This document shows, piece after piece, positions 8,067-16,700 of a stretch of DNA of 64,000 nt (position 1 is the first letter of the stretch; the number at the start of each line of letters is the position of its first letter). The stretch is taken from NCBI GenBank assembly GCA_964351395.1, contig CAYGOF010000002.1:124001-188000 (forward strand), read 5' to 3'. The notes under the pieces are model-generated. The model saw nothing but the letters and a program-made list of their open reading frames with translations. It was not told where the DNA came from and made no database searches. A program made the translations under genes and the position numbers. The stretch comes from Imperialibacter sp964351395. GTDB taxonomy: Bacteria; Bacteroidota; Bacteroidia; Cytophagales; Cyclobacteriaceae.

Positions 8067-10685
8067 TTACTCCTTATTGTTTCCGCTTGCATTGGCTGTG
8101 AATGTGTTTCCAGCTGCCGCACCAGCAAAATCATTGGCTGTACCTTTGGAATAAATTCCATAGGCGCTGCTATTAGAAATGGTTGAGTTGGATATTGTCA
8201 CCCTGCCATCTGTGTTCACACCAATATTGGCCGCAAAATCAGCGCCTGTGAAGTCATGCGGAGAGTTGCCACCATAGGCAATGTTGCAGAAATCAAACTC
8301 ATTGCTGGCATCTGTCGAAGAAAAGTAAAATCCTTTCCAGTGTAATCCACCATCGATATTTGACGATGTGAAAGTGATCATGTTAGAAGAAGTTCCTTTT
8401 GCTGTAAAGGCGCCATCAACCAGAATCTGTACATCTTCGTCCATTTTAAAGGAAGCTCCTGCTTCCACTGTAACTTTGCCAAACACCCTAATATTTCCGG
8501 TAATTCTGTAGGAAGCACCGGTGGTCAACGACTTCCAGGTAACTACTTTATCCAGGGCTAGGTCGCTTCCAAACACTTCCACATCCGCGAATGAGTTGTT
8601 GGTAAAAGTGCTTGCACCGTCAATAGCATCCAGCTCATCAACAGGAATGCCGACGCCCCTTTTGTTGCCCGAAAAGCTATTGAGTCCGAAGTTTTCTATC
8701 TGCCCCCCAGACTCATCAACATAAATACCATAATCTTTGTTGTTGCTGAAAGTTGAGTTTTTGACAGACACCTTGCCTGCAATATCAACACCAATGGCTG
8801 CTGCAAAGTCAGCACCTGCAAAGTCGATGGGAGAATTGCCTGCAAAGGAGAAGTCGGTAAAATCAAAGTTATTGAGACTACTGGCGGAGCTGATGTAAAT
8901 GCCCTTCCAATAAAGTTGACCACTGGGGTTTGACGTGGTAAACACGATGCGGTCTGTAGCAGTACCAACAGCGGTAAGCGACCCATAAACCCTGATCAAA
9001 ACATTTTCATCGAAGTTAATAATGGCTCCCGCAGCAACTGTCAGCTTGCCCCTAACATCCATGTCTCCGGAAATCCGATAGCTGGCACCCCCGCTAAGCT
9101 TATTCCAGGTCGACGTTTTGGATTCCGGGAAATCCGACTCAAAAATTTCAACATCAGCATTGGTGTTATCGGTGAATACCGAAGCTCCGTCAATCATCTC
9201 GGCCTGGTCAGCTGGAAGCCCAACGGCCCGATCATTCGAAACGAAGGTATTGCTTTCAAAGGCTCCAATCTGGCCGCCGGCGTCATCAGCATAAACACCA
9301 TAGCCTTTGTTGTTGGAGAAGGTGCTATTCTTAAAAGCCATTTTAGCACCTAACTCAATACCAACACCCGCTGAAAAGTCCTCTCCTGAGAAATTCATCA
9401 CCGAATTTCCGGCATAGGACAGTGCGACATGATTCAGTATGTTTCTGCCGTCGGCAGAGTTAACGTAAATGCCTTTCCAACGAAGGGCCGAAGCACCATC
9501 CGATGTTGTAAATTCAATGGAACTTTCAGCTGTACCGGCAGCAATGAACGCACCTCTCACGTTAATGATGACATCCTCATCCAAACCGAATTTAGCTCCC
9601 GGAGCAATAGTAAGTACGCCATTGACATCGATATCGCCAGAAACTTTATACCTGGCACCATTGCTTAAAGCATTCCAGGTAATTTCTGTGGCATCGGAAA
9701 TTGCGGAAGCAAATATCTCCACATCTGCGTTTGTGCTATTGGTAAATAAAGTTGTGTTATCAACACTCCCTGCCGACTCAGCCCAAACAGCCATGCCATT
9801 GTCATTGTCAACAAAAAGATTGTTTGTGAAGGTGTTGAGCTTTCCGCCATCATCATCAAGATAAACTCCATATCCCATGTTGTCGGCGAACAGACTGTTC
9901 TCAATCTTAATACTTCCACCGGCATTTACACCCACGCCAGCCTTAAAGTCAGCGCCATTAAAGTCCATCGCCGAGTTGCCAGCAAAAGATACTTCCACAT
10001 ATTTGAGTATATTCTGGGCGCTGGCCGACTGTATATAAAGACCCTTCCAAAGAAGTCCAGCGGCTTCGTTGGCAGTTGTAAATATGATGGAGTCTGTTTC
10101 CGTACCTGCTGCCAGCAAAGTACCACCTTGTTCAATTTTCATCATTTTATCTTCTTGAAAATGAACTACAACCCCTGGTTCCACCGTAAGAACGGCAAGC
10201 ACAGAAACGTCGCCGGTAACGAGATAGTCGACGAGTGTAGGGTCAAGATTAATATTCTCGAGCGTCATATCAGTGTCGATAGCTCCGCTGAGTTCGATAT
10301 ACCCAGGTGCTAATGCGCTGATTGTGATTGTCTCAGTATCGCTCACCCCCTCGGTAGTGTTGGTGATTTTTAGCTGAATTTCATAATCGCCCTCCACATC
10401 CGGAATCAGGCTGGCAGCGACGGCACCTCCATTAGAGATAACGGTTGTACTACCGTCCGGTTGAGAAAGCAAGGTCCATTCGGCCTCGAAACCAATCCCA
10501 TCGGCGTCGACCGAGCCGCTGGCATCTAGCGTTATTTCTTCATTTACAGCGGGATTCTCCGGACTAAATTTAATTTTGGCTTCTAATGTAAATTTTGGCG
10601 GTTCCGGCTCGTCATCGCCACAACTTGATATAAATACTAGCACCATCAAACAGGTGAGCAATTTGGCAAACTGGTTTACTTTCAT
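8067..10685 (-). CDS. Large surface lipoprotein: PKD-like domain plus four 190-residue beta-helix modules
   Basis: From the ATG at 10685 the protein has 872 residues. An upstream in-frame ATG at 10748 would bury the signal peptide, so I reject it. The N-terminus is a lipoprotein signal ending I-S-S-C, followed by G-D-D-E-P-E-P, which resembles the acidic export signal that sends Bacteroidota lipoproteins to the cell surface. A PKD-like beta-sandwich lies at about residues 32-125. The rest is four copies of a module with right-handed beta-helix character; each has the landmarks W-K-G, A-G-N-S, N-N and Y-G-[VI]-Y. The W-K-G codons fall at 10044, 9474, 8904 and 8334, exactly 570 bp apart. The role may be carbohydrate or surface binding; no catalytic residues are recognised. 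Confidence 0.85.
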   Translation of the reverse strand: MKVNQFAKLLTCLMVLVFISSCGDDEPEPPKFTLEAKIKFSPENPAVNEEITLDASGSVDADGIGFEAEWTLLSQPDGSTTVISNGGAVAASLIPDVEGDYEIQLKITNTTEGVSDTETITISALAPGYIELSGAIDTDMTLENINLDPTLVDYLVTGDVSVLAVLTVEPGVVVHFQEDKMMKIEQGGTLLAAGTETDSIIFTTANEAAGLLWKGLYIQSASAQNILKYVEVSFAGNSAMDFNGADFKAGVGVNAGGSIKIENSLFADNMGYGVYLDDDGGKLNTFTNNLFVDNDNGMAVWAESAGSVDNTTLFTNSTNADVEIFASAISDATEITWNALSNGARYKVSGDIDVNGVLTIAPGAKFGLDEDVIINVRGAFIAAGTAESSIEFTTSDGASALRWKGIYVNSADGRNILNHVALSYAGNSVMNFSGEDFSAGVGIELGAKMAFKNSTFSNNKGYGVYADDAGGQIGAFESNTFVSNDRAVGLPADQAEMIDGASVFTDNTNADVEIFESDFPESKTSTWNKLSGGASYRISGDMDVRGKLTVAAGAIINFDENVLIRVYGSLTAVGTATDRIVFTTSNPSGQLYWKGIYISSASSLNNFDFTDFSFAGNSPIDFAGADFAAAIGVDIAGKVSVKNSTFSNNKDYGIYVDESGGQIENFGLNSFSGNKRGVGIPVDELDAIDGASTFTNNSFADVEVFGSDLALDKVVTWKSLTTGASYRITGNIRVFGKVTVEAGASFKMDEDVQILVDGAFTAKGTSSNMITFTSSNIDGGLHWKGFYFSSTDASNEFDFCNIAYGGNSPHDFTGADFAANIGVNTDGRVTISNSTISNSSAYGIYSKGTANDFAGAAAGNTFTANASGNNKE
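8070..10250 (-). repeat. Four in-frame 570-bp tandem coding repeats
   Basis: The same element (complement of TTCCAA or TTCCAG, encoding the W-K-G turn) recurs at 10044, 9474, 8904 and 8334, giving three intervals of exactly 570 bp. The copies have diverged in sequence but keep their length. The last copy is cut slightly short at the C-terminus. Confidence 0.85.
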
Positions 10686-10883
10686 ATTACATGGTCTTTT
10701 TAATGTGATCAAATTCCCTTTTACCCTTATTACAGGAAAGTGATTCAAATCGGGTCACCATGTGAAAAAAAAAATAGAAGAATGAAGTCTAAGTACTGAA
10801 AACCAGGGCATTAGAAGTGAATCAGATGATGCAGCAACAAATACCTGATAGCTATTGATGAAGTTGAAGTTGAATAAATTAGA

Positions 10884-11402
10884 TCATATCGCCTCTGACT
10901 TAAGCTGTAGAAAAGGCCTCCATTCTTCAAAAACACTGCCATTGGTAGATTTCAAAAACATGATGTAGGAGGGCTTGAAAGGTGCTCTTTTAAGCTTCAT
11001 CCCTATCTCTTCAGGAGAGTAGTCGCCTTTCTTTGCATTACAATGCTTGCAGGCTGTTACAAGGTTTTTCCAATTGGAAGTACCACCTTTAGAGCGGGGA
11101 ATCAAGTGATCAAGTGTTAGATCAGTATCAGTGCCACAGTACTGGCACTCATGATTATCGCGGCGGAATATATTTTGTCTGGAAAGGATAACACCCTTGT
11201 AGGGAACGCTGATATATCTAGAGACTTTGATAACAGAAGGTGCTTGATAGGAGGCGTTGACTGTATGCAAAAAACTGTTGGGCCCCGCCGATATCATTTC
11301 TGCTTTATGGAGGAACACGAGTAGAAAAGCCCTTTCTACCGAACACACGGTAAGGGGGGAATAGTCCTGATTAAGAACTAAAACATTTCTTTTCAAACTC
11401 AT
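10884..11402 (-). CDS. HNH endonuclease domain protein
   Basis: This soluble protein of 172 residues has an HNH/McrA-type nuclease core in its second half. A C-x-x-C (C-Q-Y-C) and a second C-x-x-C (C-K-H-C) frame the catalytic D-H-L-I-P-R-S-K-G-G and the N-W-x-N-L segment, giving a zinc-bound beta-beta-alpha metal finger. The N-terminus (V-L-N-Q-D-Y-x-P-L) matches a stand-alone HNH family widespread in Bacteroidota and cyanobacteria whose biological role is not established. It lies 8 bp downstream of the NlpC/P60-like gene and probably shares its transcript. No restriction, intron or homing partner is present nearby, so a housekeeping role is more likely than a defence or mobile one. Confidence 0.88.
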   Translation of the reverse strand: MSLKRNVLVLNQDYSPLTVCSVERAFLLVFLHKAEMISAGPNSFLHTVNASYQAPSVIKVSRYISVPYKGVILSRQNIFRRDNHECQYCGTDTDLTLDHLIPRSKGGTSNWKNLVTACKHCNAKKGDYSPEEIGMKLKRAPFKPSYIMFLKSTNGSVFEEWRPFLQLKSEAI

Positions 11403-11410
11403 CTCTTTTA

Positions 11411-12187
11411 TTACATTTTAAGGATCCTCCTAATCGCCACAAGTTGTGCCTCCTTCATTCCCTCACCAGATCCGTTTTCATCAATATCAATAACCTTCAC
11501 TGAATCAGTGACCACTACCGCTTGATGGTCGCCAATGCCAATTCCTGCTTTCGTTTCCCCTTTAACATCCCACACAATAAGATCCCCAGGTTTAGAGTCT
11601 GATAAAGCGGCTACTTTGTCTCCAGTGTTAGCCAACAGTTTCAAGCTTCTTGGTACCGGATAGCCGGCCATTCGATAAGCCTGCTGAACCAGGCCAATGT
11701 CATCAATGCCGTAGGGCGTTCGTGCACCAGATCTAAACGGAGAATACATGTATTTCTGAAGAATTTCACGAAGAAACGCATAGTCTCTTCTTTGCCCCAG
11801 ACTCTTAGAATTACCATTGAACGCCAATTGCTCTTCAATTTTGAACAGCTCGTTTGTTGAAATTGGCAAAACACTCCCGATAAGGATATTAAGGTAGTGC
11901 TTCTTAAAAAAAATATTGGCAGTAAGATCAGTACATACTTTGTAGTCAGAATGGTTAATCTGCTCAAAATATTCACTTGTTATGCCATAAAAATGGTCTT
12001 TAAGTATCCAACCTTCAACCGAATCGAAGTGAATTTTAATTCTGATCCATTTATTGTCTTTTCCAAGCTCAAGCACCTCATAGTGTTCGCCAAAAAGGAG
12101 TTCGCTCAATTGAAGGGAGTGAAACGTTGGCTCGGACATTACCGGCACAAGGCATAGTCGACAAATTCCCTTTTCGGTCTCAGTCAT
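11411..12187 (-). CDS. NlpC/P60-like protein with catalytic cysteine replaced (probable pseudoenzyme)
   Basis: The protein has 258 residues with no obvious signal peptide. N-terminal SH3-like segments (about 10-125) precede an NlpC/P60-type papain fold (about 135-255). Active members cleave peptidoglycan peptides with a Cys-His pair, with the Cys in a D-C-S-G motif. Here the corresponding stretch reads Y-G-I-D-D-I-G-L-V-Q, with Asp at position 163 where Cys is expected and Ile at 164 for Ser. The codons on the minus strand (GAT GAC ATT GGC) are unambiguous. H221 in G-D-H-Q-A-V-V is kept, as is the P-G-D-L-I-V-W strand. It is probably inactive as a peptidase and may bind peptidoglycan peptides or a partner. 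It sits between smpB and the HNH gene, 5 bp from smpB. Confidence 0.8.
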   Translation of the reverse strand: MTETEKGICRLCLVPVMSEPTFHSLQLSELLFGEHYEVLELGKDNKWIRIKIHFDSVEGWILKDHFYGITSEYFEQINHSDYKVCTDLTANIFFKKHYLNILIGSVLPISTNELFKIEEQLAFNGNSKSLGQRRDYAFLREILQKYMYSPFRSGARTPYGIDDIGLVQQAYRMAGYPVPRSLKLLANTGDKVAALSDSKPGDLIVWDVKGETKAGIGIGDHQAVVVTDSVKVIDIDENGSGEGMKEAQLVAIRRILKM

Positions 12188-12192
12188 AAGGT

Positions 12193-12660
12193 TTACAGTC
12201 TAAGTCGATCCAGCTCTCGCTTGGTATCCCTTTCTTTAATATTTTCTCTTTTGTCGTAAATTTTCTTGCCCTTGGCCAGGGCTATTTCCATTTTAGCTAG
12301 TCCTCTATCATTCATAAAAAGCCTTACCGGCACAATGGTCAAGCCTTTTTCTTCCAATTTTGTCTGCCACTTTTCAATTTCTCTTTTGTTTAGCAGCAGC
12401 TTTCTTTCACGCACCGGATCATGGTTAAAGTAAGTGGCCTCAGCATACTGGGTAATGTTCATGCCCTTAATAAAAAGCTCCTCCCCTTTAAAGTAACAAT
12501 AAGCTTCCTGCAAGCTGGCCTTCCCCTCCCTGATCGATTTAATCTCTGTCCCTCTAAGCATGATGCCAGCCACCAGTGTATCAATAAACTCAAACTCATA
12601 CCGAGCTTTCTTGTTTTTGATGTTCACTGTGTTTGAAAACCGCTTATTTTCTGCCGCCAT
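12193..12660 (-). CDS. smpB: SsrA-binding protein SmpB
   Basis: This basic protein of 155 residues binds tmRNA and brings it to stalled ribosomes in trans-translation. Family features are the N-terminal N-K-K-A-R-Y-E-F-E-F, G-x-E-I-K-S-I-R-E-G-K and, at the C-terminal end, G-K-K-I-Y-D-K-R with a basic tail rich in R and K that enters the mRNA channel. The length is normal for the family. It lies 46 bp after tsaD on the same strand and 5 bp before the NlpC/P60-like gene. No ssrA gene was seen in this window. Confidence 0.97.
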   Translation of the reverse strand: MAAENKRFSNTVNIKNKKARYEFEFIDTLVAGIMLRGTEIKSIREGKASLQEAYCYFKGEELFIKGMNITQYAEATYFNHDPVRERKLLLNKREIEKWQTKLEEKGLTIVPVRLFMNDRGLAKMEIALAKGKKIYDKRENIKERDTKRELDRLRL

Positions 12661-12706
12661 CCGATCAACGATATTGTAAAAGTTTAAACACTAAAATAGC
12701 ATAAAA

Positions 12707-13711
12707 TTAAAACTTCATCCTAGGCATTGCCGCAACATCCATGGGAGAAAAATCCTTTTCAAGATATTTGAAATGAGCAGTCATGGCAATCATTGCAGCG
12801 TTGTCGGTACAATACTCGAATTTGGGGATGTATACTTTCCAACCAAGTTCCGATTGTAAGCTTTCCAACGTTTGACGCAGACCAGAATTTGCTGCAACTC
12901 CACCAGCGATGGCTATTTCAGTAATCCCTGTTTGTTTTGATGCTTTCTTTAATTTCTGTAAAAGCATGTGGATCAGCGTGTTTTGTACACTGGCACATAT
13001 ATCATTCATTCGGTTCGTAACAAAATCTGAGTCCGCTTTTGTCTGGTCTCTTAAGAAATAAAGCACGGCCGTTTTGATCCCACTAAACGAATAATTCAAT
13101 CCTTGCATCTCAGAAAGCGGAAAGCTGAAGGCGTCCGGGTTACCTGTCTGGGCTAGCCTATCTACATGTGGCCCTCCGGGGTAAGGTAGGTCTAACATTT
13201 TTGCGGTTTTGTCAAATGCCTCACCCACAGCATCATCTTGTGTTTCTCCGATAACCTGCATCTTCATGGGAGATTCTACAAGAACAATTTGCGTATGACC
13301 TCCGCTGACAGTGAGGCACAGAAATGGAAATGAAGGTTTCGGGTTCTCAATAAAATGGGCCAAAATGTGAGCCTGCATATGATTGACAGCAATAAGCGGC
13401 ACACCCAGGCCCCAGGCCATTGCCTTAGCAAAAGAACTTCCTACCAGCAAAGCACCCAACAAACCAGGTCCCTGAGTGAACGCAATAGCCTGCAATTCAT
13501 GTTTAGCTATACCTGCTTCTTGCAAAGCCTGATCAACTACTGGTACAATATGCTTCTGGTGGGCTCTGGAAGCCAATTCAGGAACTACTCCACCATAACG
13601 TTGGTGAACAGATTGCGTAGCAATAATATTATTAAGAATTTTACCGTTCCTGATTACAGCGGCTGAAGTCTCATCACACGAAGATTCGATCGCTAAAATA
13701 GTTGGGGACAT
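12707..13711 (-). CDS. tsaD: tRNA N6-adenosine threonylcarbamoyltransferase TsaD
   Basis: TsaD transfers the threonylcarbamoyl group to A37 of ANN-decoding tRNAs (t6A synthesis), together with TsaB, TsaE and TsaC, which are not in this window. The protein has 334 residues with an ASKHA fold: I-E-S-S-C-D-E-T at the N-terminus, the metal-binding H-x-x-x-H motif in H-M-Q-A-H, V-S-G-G-H-T near residue 136, and A-G-G-V-A-A-N-S near 270. Length and motifs are complete. Its start codon is only 9 bp from the start of the divergent tamB-like gene, so the two promoters must lie inside the coding regions or overlap closely. Confidence 0.97.
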   Translation of the reverse strand: MSPTILAIESSCDETSAAVIRNGKILNNIIATQSVHQRYGGVVPELASRAHQKHIVPVVDQALQEAGIAKHELQAIAFTQGPGLLGALLVGSSFAKAMAWGLGVPLIAVNHMQAHILAHFIENPKPSFPFLCLTVSGGHTQIVLVESPMKMQVIGETQDDAVGEAFDKTAKMLDLPYPGGPHVDRLAQTGNPDAFSFPLSEMQGLNYSFSGIKTAVLYFLRDQTKADSDFVTNRMNDICASVQNTLIHMLLQKLKKASKQTGITEIAIAGGVAANSGLRQTLESLQSELGWKVYIPKFEYCTDNAAMIAMTAHFKYLEKDFSPMDVAAMPRMKF

Positions 13712-13720
13712 ATTGCTGAT

Positions 13721-16700
13721 TTGAGCGAAAACACAAAAACGTCTGTCATTTTCTATGGTGTAGGGAAAATCCTTTATTGGATTTCGCTGGGCTTACTGAT
13801 TTTGCTGATTGGCCTGTTTATTACCTTACAGTCCTCTAAAGTACAAACCTGGCTGGTTTCCTATGTATCCACATCATTCTATGAGCAAACCGGCCACAAA
13901 GTTAGTATTGCAAAGGTGGATGTCAACTGGTTTGATGAAATTACACTTGACAGCGTCAGGATTATTGACCCTCAGGACACAAGCCTGATTGCGATCGACA
14001 GGCTATTAGTGGATTTTAGCATCATTGATCTTCTCAGACCCAGTCAGCTTCATTTTGATGCGGCAAGAATTACTGGAGCCGATGTACGATTGGTAAAGTT
14101 CGCCGATGGGCAACTCGACAATATGTCTTATCTGATTTCGCAGTTACGACCCAAAAACCCAAAAGAGAAAACCTCAGTACCCCGGCCAATCACCGTGAGC
14201 AGAATCAAGCTGGAAAGAAGTCGATTTTCTATCAACGATATGAGAAAAGACAGCATCAAAGTAGGATTCAACTATAACCATTTTGTTATCGACAGCATTT
14301 ACTCAGATCTCAGTAGTTTTTACCAAAGGCTAGATACAGTTCAATTTGAAGTGGATAAGCTCGTAGCACGAGACAAGAGCGGGAAGTTGCAAGTCAACAG
14401 CCTGCAAACAAACTTTCAATTGACGTACCAGACAATGGAGCTTTCAGACCTCAAGCTCCAAACAGCATATAGCCACCTGACCAATTACGTTAAATTCGAG
14501 TTTAGCAATCCTTCCAATCTTAGCTACTTTGTAGACAGCGTCAACATTGTTGCCCATTTTGACAGTACCATCGTCAGCAATAAAGACTTGCGGCATTTCG
14601 CACCCTACCTAGAAAGATACAATGACACCTATACCCTTTCCGGAGACTTCAATGGCAACGTCACCAATTTCCAACTCACAGGCTTCAAACTCTTTTTTGG
14701 CGCCAATAGCAAGTTGTTCGGCACAGCCAATTTCAACGGCTTGCCTAACTTCTCAGAGACTTTCATTGACCTTAGTCTAAAGAATTCGAGCCTCTTTGCC
14801 TCCGACCTTGGTATTTACCTGACAGATGAAGAATCTGATATTTTGGATAGACTAGGCTTTATCAGCTTCAGCGGTCGATTTATTGGATTCCCCACTGACT
14901 TCGTAACAAATGGCAGTTTTAACTCACGCCTTGGAAGCGTTAGGTCTGACCTTAACCTCAAACTTCCTGGCAAGCACCAGAACGCAGTGTACAAAGGCTC
15001 ATTGACTGTAGCCAATCTGGATATAGGCAAGCTGACTGAAAATTCGGACCTGATTCAAAAGGTCAGTTTTACAGGGAGTGTTCAGGGCACAGGACTTACT
15101 CCCGCCTCTGCCGATTTATACCTAAAAGGCAATATTCAAAAACTGGGGCTAAAGGGATATGAATATCAAAAGATAACGACAGACGCCCGACTAGCCAAGA
15201 GTTTCTTTGAAGGCAAACTGAGTGTCGATGATCCTAACATAAAGCTAAATATCGATGGCTCATTAGACTTTCGAAATGACATCAACATATTCAAAGCATC
15301 GCTATCGCTTGACACACTTTTCCTTTTTCCTCTCCAACTGTCACCCAGGGATATTTTTGTTAGCGGTCAGGTAGACCTTGACTTTCAAGGACTGCAGATT
15401 GACAGTATCAAAGGAACAGCAGGCATACACAACCTATTACTCGATGTAGAAGGCAAAACATTTCATGCTGATAGCATTCTGGCAAGTTCGCAAAAGAATG
15501 GACGTCAAAGAACTTTCGAACTAACATCGGAGCAGGTTAAACTCAATGCCACTGGAGATTTTAATTACACCACGCTTATAAAAGATTTGAAGGAATCATA
15601 CAATGAATATGAGCTCGCTTTCAAAAACAACCGGGAGAATATTGAATCCTACTATGCCGAAAAGGAAAAAAAGGCGATCAGTCCTTACAAAATAAACCTT
15701 AACGTTGCCCTTACCGACATCAACCCATTGACGGACTTGTTTGTAAAAAACTTCTATATATCAAAAGGAGCCAAAATAGAGGCCGGCTTCACACGGAATT
15801 TAACTTCAGTGGCTTCATTCTATTCAAAATTCGACACGCTCACCTATGGCGATTTCTCCTTTTTAGAAAATGAAATTGATATCAATACAAGCAAAATAGC
15901 GGACAGTACTGATGTTCTTTCTATGCTATATGTTTCCTCCGCACATCAATTGTACAATGAACGAGACGTGACGCAAAACAACTACCTGGAAGCTATTTGG
16001 AGCAACAATACAATTGACTTTCAGACCAATATTGAGCAAATCAACACCACCAACTACGCCAAAGTATACGGAGACCTCGAGTTCCTTTCTGACCAAACCA
16101 TCATCACTGTTTACCCCTCCGACCTTCGGGTACTGGAAGGTAAATGGCTTTTTTCTAACAACAACCGTATCATTATTACCGACGAGGCCGTCGCATTTGA
16201 AAACCTAAGGCTGTCAAATGGTGAACAAGAAATAGAAGTCACAGGCTACTTAAGTGACTCGACAAATATCCCGCTAAGGGGTCGCGTCAGGAATTTCGCC
16301 CTCGATAACCTGAATCCACTTTTAACTGTCCCTCTTGATGGTACGATCAATGGAAATGCTACCCTCACAAATTATGGGGAAGAATTCATTGTGGAGAGCG
16401 ATCTTAAAATAGATAACTTCTTTGTTGCCGAGTTTCTGGTAGGAAATGTTGCCGGAAAATCATCATGGAATGATGCTTCGAAACAGGTATTGTCTAAACT
16501 AACTGTTAACAGACAAGGGAAAGACATTATCGCACTCAATGGTTATTATGCCCCCAGAGATAGCGTGAACTCACTTAATTTCACTGCAGATTTCGACAAT
16601 GCAAACCTCAACATTCTCGAACCCTTTATACAAGGTAATTTCACTCAAATTACGGGCACCGCCAACGGACGATTTAGGGTAAGGGGCAATCCAACTTATC

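Noticed and set aside
8070..10250. Repeated sequence considered as a CRISPR-like or mobile repeat
   Set aside because: The repeats are 570 bp, in frame, and code for diverged protein modules. There are no short identical repeats with spacers.
10686..10749. Longer start for the beta-helix lipoprotein at 10748
   Set aside because: It would place 21 residues in front of a good lipoprotein signal.
10884..11402. HNH gene as a homing or defence nuclease
   Set aside because: No intron, intein, retron or restriction partner is near and the family is widespread in Bacteroidota as a single gene.
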